Source of the DNA: Arcticibacterium sp047623945
GTDB lineage: Bacteria; Bacteroidota; Bacteroidia; Cytophagales; Spirosomataceae
NCBI GenBank assembly: GCA_047623945.1
Contig: JBLHOT010000011.1
Location: 9,787 to 73,786, forward strand
Length of the DNA: 64,000 nucleotides
Direction: 5' to 3'
Made by a program: the position numbers and the translations under genes. Below are positions 54,763 through 62,930 of this stretch, one piece after another. The first letter of the stretch is position 1, and each line of letters opens with the position of its first letter. The notes beneath the pieces were generated by a model. The model did not search any database. It saw nothing but the letters and a program-made list of their open reading frames with translations, and was not told the DNA's origin.

Positions 54763-55872
54763 ATGCGGGAAGATCTCATATATAAATTAGCCTTGAAAGA
54801 AGCAGATGGGGTAGGAGGTGTACTTTTTAGACATCTTATCAGTTATTTTGGCTCCGCTCAAAATGTTTTGGAATCCCCTGAGGGGAAACTGCTCAAAACT
54901 CCCGGAATAGGACCGGCAATTATTTCGGGAATAAAAAAGGCTAGAAAAGGTTTGGGTGAGGCTGAAAAACTCCTTGTGGATTCTGAAAAAAGAGGGTATC
55001 AGATCATAAGTTTTCAGGATGAGCATTATCCCCAAAGGTTTAAAGGACTTTATGATGCCCCTCCTGTATTGTTTTGCTCGGGTTCTGAAAACCTAAACTA
55101 CGCACGCACGGTTGGCATTGTAGGTACCAGAAAGGCTACTGATTATGGGAAGGAAGTCACAGAGCGGATTGTGTCAGAATTAGCAGAATATGGTATTACG
55201 GTTATTAGCGGGCTAGCCTATGGAATAGATATTGCTGCTCATAAAGCTGCATTAAAGCATAAACTGGAGACGGTAGCGGTAATGGCAGGAGGTTTAAACC
55301 ACATATATCCTGCAGCACATAAAAAGTACGTAAGTGATATCGTAGAAAATGGAGCTATGCTTTCAGAAAACAAGAATGATACAGTCCCTGTTGGCCCTCA
55401 GTTTATAGCTAGAAATAGAATCATTGCGGCCTTAAGCGATGCCGTTATTATTGTGGAGTCTGCTAGAAGAGGTGGGGGGCTAGTAACTGCAGAATATGGC
55501 AATAATTACCATAGAGAAGTTTATGCAGTGCCTGGCTCCTTAGATATGCCCTTTTCAGAAGGCCCTAATACACTTATAAGACTTAATAAAGCTAAGATTT
55601 TCACCTCTACCAAGAATATAATCGGAGATTTAAATTGGAGTTTAGATGCCGAACCTACTTCTCAAATCGAAGAGCGAGAAGTAGATTTATCACGCTTTAC
55701 AGATGACGAGAGTAAGGTGATTTCTTTTCTTAGAAAAGAAGGAGGGTTCCAAATAGATGACTTGAGCTTTGAAACAAATATCCCTTTAAACAAACTGGCA
55801 TCAATCTTACTGAATTTAGAGTTCCAAGATTTAGTAAAAGCAATGCCAGGCAAGAAATTCAAGCTGAGATAA
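54763..55872 (+). CDS. dprA: DNA-processing protein DprA
   Basis: A 369-residue DprA. An N-terminal HhH/SAM-like domain (LLKTPGIGPAIISGIKKA near 43-60) precedes the Rossmann-like core with GIVGTRKATDYGKEV, VISGLAYGIDIAAHKAAL, GGLNHIYPAAH, the RNRIIAALSDAVIIVESARRGGGLVTAEY block and AVPGSLDMPFSEGPNTLI. A short winged helix ends the protein. It binds single-stranded DNA and loads RecA in natural transformation. The gene abuts a convergent gene with one base between the stops. Confidence 0.95.
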   Translation: MREDLIYKLALKEADGVGGVLFRHLISYFGSAQNVLESPEGKLLKTPGIGPAIISGIKKARKGLGEAEKLLVDSEKRGYQIISFQDEHYPQRFKGLYDAPPVLFCSGSENLNYARTVGIVGTRKATDYGKEVTERIVSELAEYGITVISGLAYGIDIAAHKAALKHKLETVAVMAGGLNHIYPAAHKKYVSDIVENGAMLSENKNDTVPVGPQFIARNRIIAALSDAVIIVESARRGGGLVTAEYGNNYHREVYAVPGSLDMPFSEGPNTLIRLNKAKIFTSTKNIIGDLNWSLDAEPTSQIEEREVDLSRFTDDESKVISFLRKEGGFQIDDLSFETNIPLNKLASILLNLEFQDLVKAMPGKKFKLR

Positions 55873-55873
55873 C

Positions 55874-56737
55874 TTATTTCTTTTGTAAATCTTGTAAAAC
55901 TACTTTTTTGCTGACTAGTACCTCATTAGCCTTTGACATATCGTCTCTTGCCTTAAATAGTTCGGCTGTTAGTTCAGGAAATTCGGCTTCCTTTTTGGCG
56001 AGCTTACTGTTGTTTCTTTCTTCCGTACTTTTTGTTTTTAAAATCCTCCTGTCCTGTTTGTTCATTTCTTTTTGTAAGCTCATACTTTCTTCATCGTCCT
56101 CATTTACCTCTCCAGAGCCGTTTTTCTGAAGGAGTTCTTGGTAGACATCATCTTTATCCTGAATGATTTGAGATAATTTTTCAGGAGTTTCTGTTAATTT
56201 TTTCCCAAGCTTCTCTTGGGCTTTTAAATTGGCAGCAAGTGCTCTCTCTGCTCTAGAGTGGTCTTTTTGAGCATCGTCTGCTAGGGTTTGATAAAGAGCT
56301 AAATCGGTCTCTGCCATTCTTACTTCCTCATTAAAAAAGGCTAAATCATAAAACTCATATAAGAATTTTTCAAAAACGGCATAGTTGATTTGGTCTTTGG
56401 CAAGAGAACGATTGTTTTCATCCAGTAATATGACATTTACAGAAGAAAAGCTCTTATAGTCTTGTACATAGCTTACCATTTTCTCTAGGTCTCTGCCCAT
56501 CTCACTAGATTCTATATTAACAGAAAATTCACCCTTTTCTTCAGAAACTTTTCCTGCCTTTGAAAGGTAGGTTTTCCAATCTTTTTCCACATCCTTATTG
56601 TTGGAAGCTACAAAAATATAGGTAGTGGTATGAACCTCTCCCTGGTAAAGAACGGAGCTACTTAAAATATGCTGGGCAAAAATACTAGTGGATACAGAGC
56701 TAAGTAAAAGGAATAATAGTGCTTTGGTCTTTTTCAT
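55874..56737 (-). CDS. Secreted coiled-coil protein of unknown function
   Basis: A 287-residue protein with a signal peptide (FLLLSSVSTSIFAQH). The first half is a mixed domain (LSSSVLYQGEVHTTTYIFVASN), and from about residue 140 it is a long charged coiled coil rich in Glu, Lys, Ala and Leu. I do not recognise a family. It is the downstream member of a short minus-strand pair with the methyltransferase gene, 10 bases apart, and may be co-transcribed by proximity only. Confidence 0.7.
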   Translation of the reverse strand: MKKTKALLFLLLSSVSTSIFAQHILSSSVLYQGEVHTTTYIFVASNNKDVEKDWKTYLSKAGKVSEEKGEFSVNIESSEMGRDLEKMVSYVQDYKSFSSVNVILLDENNRSLAKDQINYAVFEKFLYEFYDLAFFNEEVRMAETDLALYQTLADDAQKDHSRAERALAANLKAQEKLGKKLTETPEKLSQIIQDKDDVYQELLQKNGSGEVNEDDEESMSLQKEMNKQDRRILKTKSTEERNNSKLAKKEAEFPELTAELFKARDDMSKANEVLVSKKVVLQDLQKK

Positions 56738-56747
56738 TTGTGACAGA

Positions 56748-57935
56748 TTAAGAGGTGCGTACGCAAGATAAAATTATCTTTTCGTTTTTATGGTTTTGGG
56801 TGAAGATTAAAAACAATTCTCCTCCTATATTGAGATGGTACTTCTTAGCAATGGTCACAGGATTTAAGGGGAAATTTCTTGATAAGATGTTGAACTGCTT
56901 ATTTTTGAAGGATTTCATGACTTTAGAGCTAAAACTGTAAACCTCATTTACTTGAAAAATCTTACCGTGAAAATCCGTAACCAAACCATCGGACGTGTAA
57001 TAGTGAGAATGCTGGGCCAGTTTCCCCAAGCCAAACTTTAGAGAAACCAATTTAAACCCACCAGACTTCATGATGGCTGCATTGGCCTCATAGAGATATT
57101 TTTTGGGTTCAGAATATTGGGTAATAGCAACCGTTTCCTCTTGCGGGTAAAAGGAAAAAATGTCTTTTTTTTCGTGACTCAGATGGGTAGCTTGAATTCT
57201 TGGTAATTTGTCAGTTTCACCAATTTTCAATGTGAAAATCAATTCTTTGACTTCATTCTTTTGTGCCAATATTTCCACGCTTTGTAATCCTAATAACTGA
57301 CTAGCAGCTTTTGAGATATCTAAAATGGGGGATAGTTTAACTAATGTCTGCTTTGCCTTGCTTAAAGTCACGTTGTTTAATTCGAGTAAATTAGGGCTTA
57401 GGTTTTCCAAAAGCACCAATTTTTCATTGGACTCATTCCTCCTGTCCGGGTCTAAATAAATAAGGTCAAAGAAAATGTCTGTAGTCGTCAGAAAATCTGC
57501 TGCTTCTATGTTTAGAAAGCTTATATTTTTGATGCCTAGAACATCAAAGTTGTGCTTTACTATGTTAAGCAGAGATTCATTTTTTTCACAATAAATAACG
57601 CTTTCAAAACTTTCAGCCAAGTGGTAAGTATCCACTCCAAAACCGCCAGTAAGATCTACCGCTATTTTTCCTTTGACTCCTTTAAACTTGTAATCAGCTA
57701 TATATTCGGAAGTGCATTGCTCCATATTTAGAAGAGATGCACCAATAACTTCATTATTCTCAAACCAAGTAGGAAGTTTGACACGCATTTTCTGAAGTAT
57801 CTGGTATTGGTTCAAAACCTCCTTCAAAAAATCATTAGGCCACTTGAATCTATTTCGTAGGGCAAAGTCATAAATATCAATTTGGCCAAGTTTTCTCGCC
57901 TCTTGGTTGGCCGACAAAATATTTTCTAGATTCAT
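56748..57935 (-). CDS. SAM-dependent methyltransferase with THUMP-like domain
   Basis: A 395-residue cytoplasmic protein. The Rossmann loop is VDLTGGFGVDTYHLAE near 95-110, followed by CEKNESLL as the acidic ribose contact, and LDPDRRNESNE lies at the active-site position. The C-terminal part is a THUMP-like or ferredoxin-like RNA-binding domain (IQATHLSHEKK onward). The domain order fits the Bacteroidota THUMP-like methyltransferase family with a presumed RNA target. It is divergent from the small protein gene at 57997. Confidence 0.82.
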   Translation of the reverse strand: MNLENILSANQEARKLGQIDIYDFALRNRFKWPNDFLKEVLNQYQILQKMRVKLPTWFENNEVIGASLLNMEQCTSEYIADYKFKGVKGKIAVDLTGGFGVDTYHLAESFESVIYCEKNESLLNIVKHNFDVLGIKNISFLNIEAADFLTTTDIFFDLIYLDPDRRNESNEKLVLLENLSPNLLELNNVTLSKAKQTLVKLSPILDISKAASQLLGLQSVEILAQKNEVKELIFTLKIGETDKLPRIQATHLSHEKKDIFSFYPQEETVAITQYSEPKKYLYEANAAIMKSGGFKLVSLKFGLGKLAQHSHYYTSDGLVTDFHGKIFQVNEVYSFSSKVMKSFKNKQFNILSRNFPLNPVTIAKKYHLNIGGELFLIFTQNHKNEKIILSCVRTS

Positions 57936-57996
57936 TCATGCAATTATATCCTTTTTTAGGAACTTTAAAGTCAAATATTGGCTTTGCTTTTTAGAA

Positions 57997-58293
57997 ATGA
58001 ATCCTCTTAAACTTATTCAAAATATACTTTTTTTAACTCTAGCACTCGTGTTTACGGGATTGCCAGAGCAATGTGAAGTATTGCTAGATCTTGATAGCGA
58101 GGTGAGTATTGTGGATAGCGAACCCGAAGAGGAGAAGGCTGAAGAGGTCAAGAAGCTTCTTGGGTCTTCTGAAGCCCTTCAGCAGCAAATTTTTTCTGAA
58201 AAACAAATGCATTTGCTTCATTTGACGGAGTCAAATTATCTTTTTAACTTTTCCTCAGAATTAGATCAACCCCCTGACTTCAAGGCGGTTTAG
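57997..58293 (+). CDS. Small exported protein of unknown function
   Basis: A 98-residue protein. The ATG at 57997 opens a hydrophobic helix (LIQNILFLTLALVFTG), and the mature part is acidic (EVSIVDSEPEEEKAEEVKKLL). An in-frame start at 57907 would run into the divergent gene's coding region and is less likely. I see no known domain. It lies 76 bases before the SulP transporter gene on the same strand, so it might be a companion of that operon. Confidence 0.6.
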   Translation: MNPLKLIQNILFLTLALVFTGLPEQCEVLLDLDSEVSIVDSEPEEEKAEEVKKLLGSSEALQQQIFSEKQMHLLHLTESNYLFNFSSELDQPPDFKAV

Positions 58294-58369
58294 GATCCCT
58301 TTTGATATTTCTTCTTACTCCTACCCTACAAGGGAAGGTATTTCCAGTATGTAATAATTTGTAAAATTT

Positions 58370-59932
58370 ATGAATAAAAAGTTTTCACTTAAGTTTATTG
58401 GTCGTGACTTGTCCGCTGGCCTAGTGGTTTTTTTGGTGGCATTGCCTCTATGTTTAGGGATTTCATTAGCTTCTGAGGCTCCATTGTTTTCAGGGATCAT
58501 TGCTGGTATCATTGGAGGTACAATCGTAGGAATAATTAGTGGATCTAAACTGGGGGTTAGTGGGCCCGCAGCTGGGCTGGCTGTTATTGTGGCCAGTGCC
58601 ATTGCAGAGTTTCAATCCTTTGAGGTTTTCTTAGCTGCGGTAGTTTTGGCTGGAGTAATTCAGATAGCCCTAGGTTTATTAGGGGCTGGGAAGATTGCTT
58701 TTTATTTTCCATCATCGGTTATTAAAGGAATGCTTGCAGCTATTGGGATAACAATAGTACTAAAGCAAATTCCCCACGCTTTTGGTGTAGATAAGGACCC
58801 TGAGGGTGATTTTAAGTTTTTACAAAGTGACGGGGAGAATACCTTTTCAGAATTACTTCATCTAGATAACTTTACAGAGGGAGCTTTAATTATTGGTGTA
58901 GTATGTCTTGCCCTTTTAATCCTTTGGGATAGAAGTTGGGTGAAAAATCATAAGATACTTAGTCTAATTCCTGGGCCTCTTTTGGCTGTTCTAACAGGCG
59001 TATTTATCAATTATTTCTATTCAGAGGAATTAGCCTTAGCACCAGAACACTTGGTTCAATTGCCGGTGGCGAGTTCTTTTTCAGGAGCATTAGACTTATT
59101 TACATTTCCAGATTTTTCGTCTATTTTGAGCTTTAATGTTATCAAAACAGGTTTTCTGATTGCCATAATAGCCAGCTTAGAAACATTACTCTGTGTAGAA
59201 GCTACGGATAGATTAGATCCTGACAAGAATGTTACGCCTACCAATCGTGAACTAATAGCTCAAGGTTTTGGAAATATGTTTTCAGGTCTAATCGGTGGAA
59301 TTCCAGTGACCCAAGTTATTGTAAGAAGTTCGGCCAACATTCAGGCGGGTGGAAAAACTAAAATTTCAGCGATATTCCACGGTCTTTTGCTTGCAGGAAC
59401 TGTTTTTTTTATTCCTAACATTCTGAATATTATTCCACTGTCTGCTTTAGCGGCGGTACTTATTATGGTCGGATATAAATTGGCAAGGCCAGAAATGTTT
59501 AAAAGAATGTTTTCGGAAGGTCAGGACCAGTTCATCCCTTTTGTAGTCACGATACTTGCTGTTCTTTTTACGGACCTCTTGGTAGGTATTTTGATTGGAC
59601 TTATGGTAGGCTTAGCCTATGTGCTTTATACAAACTTTAGAAGTGCTATAAAACCAATTAGAGAAGGAAACCACATCATTATTAAATTCAAAAAGGATAT
59701 ATTTTTTTATAATAGAGTAGATTTAATTAAAATCTTTGGAAACATGAAGTCGGGTGAAAGCTTGACATTAGATGGTTCAGATGTTGATTTTATTGATCAT
59801 GATATCTTTTTAGCCATTGAGGATTTTGTACAAGACTCCGAAAGAAAAGGTGTTGACGTCAATGTCATTGATATTACACGTACCAAACTGAATTTTATCA
59901 GAAAAAACGAAACTATTAAATTCAAATCATAA
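58370..59932 (+). CDS. SulP-family inorganic anion transporter
   Basis: A 520-residue SulP (SLC26-like) transporter. The hydrophobic core starts with DLSAGLVVFLVALPLCLGISLASEAP and has GSKLGVSGPAAGLAV and GGIPVTQVIVRSSANIQAGGKT, and a C-terminal STAS-like domain begins near residue 430 (IIIKFKKDIFFYNRVDLIK). It moves sulfate, bicarbonate or a similar anion across the inner membrane. Its beta-carbonic anhydrase partner starts 2 bases after its stop, which favours bicarbonate, as in BicA-type pairs. Confidence 0.9.
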   Translation: MNKKFSLKFIGRDLSAGLVVFLVALPLCLGISLASEAPLFSGIIAGIIGGTIVGIISGSKLGVSGPAAGLAVIVASAIAEFQSFEVFLAAVVLAGVIQIALGLLGAGKIAFYFPSSVIKGMLAAIGITIVLKQIPHAFGVDKDPEGDFKFLQSDGENTFSELLHLDNFTEGALIIGVVCLALLILWDRSWVKNHKILSLIPGPLLAVLTGVFINYFYSEELALAPEHLVQLPVASSFSGALDLFTFPDFSSILSFNVIKTGFLIAIIASLETLLCVEATDRLDPDKNVTPTNRELIAQGFGNMFSGLIGGIPVTQVIVRSSANIQAGGKTKISAIFHGLLLAGTVFFIPNILNIIPLSALAAVLIMVGYKLARPEMFKRMFSEGQDQFIPFVVTILAVLFTDLLVGILIGLMVGLAYVLYTNFRSAIKPIREGNHIIIKFKKDIFFYNRVDLIKIFGNMKSGESLTLDGSDVDFIDHDIFLAIEDFVQDSERKGVDVNVIDITRTKLNFIRKNETIKFKS

Positions 59933-59934
59933 AT

Positions 59935-60570
59935 ATGGAAACTTATAATAAACTGTTGCTAGACAATAAGGAGTGGGCAAAAGCCCAAAACTTAATTGAT
60001 CCTACTTTTTTTAATAAAATGGGAAGAGGACAGAACCCAGATTTTTTATGGATAGGATGTGCTGATAGTCGAGCACCCGCGGATAGGATCACAAACACGT
60101 TACCAGGTGAAATATTTGTACATAGAAATGTGGCAAACCTAGTGGTGCATACAGACATCAATATGTTATCTGTATTACAATATGCAGTAGAAGTGCTGAA
60201 AGTTAAACATGTTATGATTGTTGGTCACTACGGGTGCGGTGGTGTAAAAGCGGCCATGACAAATGATAATATAGGTATTATCAATAAATGGATTAGACAC
60301 ATCAAAGATGTCATCGTTAAAAATAGTGATGAGTTAGAGGCTTTAAAGGAAGAAGAGTCTAAATTTAATAGATTATGTGAACTCAATGCTATAGAGCAAG
60401 CTAAAAATTTAATTAAAACATCGATTATTCAAAAGGCGTGGGCTACAGGCGATGGCCCTCACGTGCATGCCTGGATATTGGAATTGAAAACTGGCTTAAT
60501 CAAAGAACTCTTCGAGGCTCAGGCTGGAGACTTATCTTCTATCGAGGATATTTATAAGTATGATATCTAA
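59935..60570 (+). CDS. Beta-class carbonic anhydrase
   Basis: A 211-residue beta-carbonic anhydrase. The zinc ligands are Cys42 (IGCADSRAPAD), His98 and Cys101 (GHYGCGGVKAA), with Asp44 and Arg46 as the partner dyad. RNVANLVVHTD is the family block between them. It interconverts CO2 and bicarbonate in the cytoplasm. Its ATG follows the SulP stop by 2 bases, so the pair forms one transcription and translation unit, ending at the terminator 60598-60654. Confidence 0.95.
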   Translation: METYNKLLLDNKEWAKAQNLIDPTFFNKMGRGQNPDFLWIGCADSRAPADRITNTLPGEIFVHRNVANLVVHTDINMLSVLQYAVEVLKVKHVMIVGHYGCGGVKAAMTNDNIGIINKWIRHIKDVIVKNSDELEALKEEESKFNRLCELNAIEQAKNLIKTSIIQKAWATGDGPHVHAWILELKTGLIKELFEAQAGDLSSIEDIYKYDI

Positions 60571-60597
60571 GTTTTGAAGAGTTTTTTCTCTTGATTT

Positions 60598-60654
60598 GGA
60601 AGAACATTGTTTTATGAGCATAAGGCTCTAAAAATGACGTTCTTCCTTTTTTTT
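60598..60654 (+). terminator. Intrinsic terminator after the SulP-carbonic anhydrase operon
   Basis: The stem GGAAGAAC (60598-60605) pairs with GTTCTTCC (60639-60646), enclosing an inner GAGC/GCTC stem, and eight T follow. Position 28 bases after the carbonic anhydrase stop and the strong T tract make a good rho-independent terminator. Confidence 0.75.
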
Positions 60655-60741
60655 ATAGCTAAAAGGCTTTTCATCCTTCCTTGCGGTCAAAATTATACTT
60701 AGTTTGCTAAGTGAATTAGTCAATTAACCCAACCCTAAAGA

Positions 60742-61005
60742 ATGACACCTAAGAACTTTGATAAAACCGCCTATTGGCGAAAGAACCTTAAATATCTAGC
60801 CATACTTTTAAGTATTTGGTTTTTAGTTTCTTATGTTTTTGGAATTATCCTAGTAGACCAGCTGAATACCATCCGAATGGGAGGTTTTAAGTTAGGTTTT
60901 TGGTTTGCCCAGCAGGGATCCATTTATGTTTTTGTGATTTTGATTTTTGTCTATGTCAGACTGATGAATAAACTAGACAAGGAATTTAACGTAAACGAAG
61001 ATTAA
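60742..61005 (+). CDS. DUF4212 small subunit of a sodium:solute symporter
   Basis: An 87-residue protein with two membrane helices (LAILLSIWFLVSYVFGIIL and GSIYVFVILIFVYVRLM). Its length and order match the DUF4212 small subunit that accompanies one type of sodium symporter (the VC_2705-type pair). The next gene begins 1 base after its stop, so the two subunits are made together. Confidence 0.9.
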   Translation: MTPKNFDKTAYWRKNLKYLAILLSIWFLVSYVFGIILVDQLNTIRMGGFKLGFWFAQQGSIYVFVILIFVYVRLMNKLDKEFNVNED

Positions 61006-61006
61006 T

Positions 61007-62704
61007 ATGGAAATTTCTACTTGGACCTACATTCTCGTTGGTCTTTCATTTGCTCTTTATATAGGTATTGCTATATGGTCTCGTGCAGGCACTACCAAAG
61101 ATTTTTACGTGGCCGGTGGTGGTGTTTCTCCACTAGCAAATGGCATGGCCACTGCTGCCGACTGGATGTCTGCGGCCTCTTTTATTTCTATGGCTGGCCT
61201 AATATCATTTATGGGTTATGATGGGTCCATATACCTCATGGGTTGGACTGGTGGTTATGTTTTACTTGCTTTGTTATTAGCCCCTTATCTCCGAAAATTC
61301 GGTAAGTTTACGGTTCCGGATTTTATAGGAGATAGATATTATTCCAACGTTGCAAGAACTGTTGCGGTGGTCTGTGCCCTCTTCATATCTTTTACTTACG
61401 TAGCTGGTCAAATGCGTGGTGTAGGTGTAGTTTTCTCTAGATTTTTAGAGGTACCCATAAATACAGGTGTAATAATAGGTATGGCTATTGTGTTCTTCTA
61501 TGCCGTTTTAGGAGGGATGAAGGGCATTACATACACACAAGTGGCCCAGTTCTGTGTCCTGATTTTCGCCTTTATGGTACCCGCATTTTTTATCTCAATT
61601 CAAATGACGGATACCATTCTGCCGCAGTTGGGTTTTGGTGCTCAGACGTCAGATGGTATGTACCTTTTGGATAAATTGGATGGGTTGCATCAGGAACTTG
61701 GTTTTGCAGAATATACGACGGGTACAAAGTCAAAGTTAGATGTCTTTTTCATTACCGCTGCCTTGATGGTAGGTACTGCAGGATTACCTCACGTAATCGT
61801 TCGTTTTTTTACAGTACCTAAGGTGAGTGATGCTCGAAAATCTGCTGGATATGCTTTGGCTTTTATAGCCATACTATTTACAACGGCCCCGGCGGTTTCG
61901 GCTTTTGCTAGAACTAATTTGATTGAGACGGTTAGTAATACAGCTTATTCAGAATTGCCTAAATGGTTTTCTAATTGGGAAAAAACAGGCTTGATAGGTT
62001 TTGAGGATAAAAATGGAGATGGAATAGTGCAATATGTGGCCGACCCTAAAATAAACGAGTTAACTATAGATAGAGATATTATGGTTCTGGCTAATCCAGA
62101 AATAGCTAATTTACCTAATTGGGTTATTGCTTTAGTGGCTGCAGGTGGCTTGGCAGCTGCATTAAGTACGGCCGCTGGCTTACTTCTTGTAATATCAAGT
62201 TCAGTATCACATGACCTGCTCAAAAAACAATTTATGCCAAACATGACTGATAAAACGGAGCTATTGGCAGCCCGCTTGTCCGCATTTGTTGCTGTTTGTG
62301 TAGCTGGATATTTTGGAATTAATCCGCCTGGTTTTGTGGCTTCCGTGGTGTCTTTGGCCTTTGGTTTGGCCGCAGCGTCTTTCTTTCCTGCTATCATCCT
62401 TGGGATTTTTCATAAAAGAATGAATAAGGAAGGGGCCATCAGCGGAATGGTGACAGGTTTACTTATAACTATGTATTACATTGTCAGGTTTAGGCTGCAT
62501 TGGATCGGTGATGAGGCCACTTCACAAGAAGCCAATTGGTGGTTTGGTATATCCCCAGAGGGGTTCGGGACCGTAGGTATGTTGGTCAATTTTGCTGTCT
62601 CGCTTATAATTTCAAGATTCACGCCACCACCACCAGAGGCTATTCAAGAAATGGTAGAGGATATTAGAATACCAAGTGGTGCAGGGGAGGCTAGTGGGCA
62701 TTAA
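61007..62704 (+). CDS. Sodium:solute symporter large subunit (VC_2705-type)
   Basis: A 565-residue SSS-family protein with about 13 helices. It opens with TWTYILVGLSFALYIGIAIW and carries the SSS blocks TKDFYVAGGGVSPLANGMATAADWMSAASFI and VRFFTVPKVSDARKSAGYALAF. The best-known relatives take up acetate or other short carboxylates, but a DUF4212 partner marks a separate branch with no fixed substrate. It follows the small subunit directly and the unit is preceded by the carbonic anhydrase terminator, so it is a separate transcript. Confidence 0.9.
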   Translation: MEISTWTYILVGLSFALYIGIAIWSRAGTTKDFYVAGGGVSPLANGMATAADWMSAASFISMAGLISFMGYDGSIYLMGWTGGYVLLALLLAPYLRKFGKFTVPDFIGDRYYSNVARTVAVVCALFISFTYVAGQMRGVGVVFSRFLEVPINTGVIIGMAIVFFYAVLGGMKGITYTQVAQFCVLIFAFMVPAFFISIQMTDTILPQLGFGAQTSDGMYLLDKLDGLHQELGFAEYTTGTKSKLDVFFITAALMVGTAGLPHVIVRFFTVPKVSDARKSAGYALAFIAILFTTAPAVSAFARTNLIETVSNTAYSELPKWFSNWEKTGLIGFEDKNGDGIVQYVADPKINELTIDRDIMVLANPEIANLPNWVIALVAAGGLAAALSTAAGLLLVISSSVSHDLLKKQFMPNMTDKTELLAARLSAFVAVCVAGYFGINPPGFVASVVSLAFGLAAASFFPAIILGIFHKRMNKEGAISGMVTGLLITMYYIVRFRLHWIGDEATSQEANWWFGISPEGFGTVGMLVNFAVSLIISRFTPPPPEAIQEMVEDIRIPSGAGEASGH

Positions 62705-62930
62705 GCTTTTATCACGATACTCCTGATTTACTGATTAATTAAAAAGAGCCTAGACGTTTATGACTATTGCGATATGTAGATTTTGGAGGTAAGAGGTATG
62801 CCATAGCGTGCTTTTAATACTCAAACTTTCTTATATCGGGCTCAAATAGAAGTAGATATGAAATATGCCTAAACTTATTTGAAGGTATAAATTTAAATAT
62901 GGCCTTAGGTTTTACGCTCAGGTCTAGAAA

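Noticed and set aside
62705..62930. Possible small RNA or riboswitch before the M43 protease gene
   Set aside because: No stable fold or known motif is visible, and the sequence is only A/T-rich.
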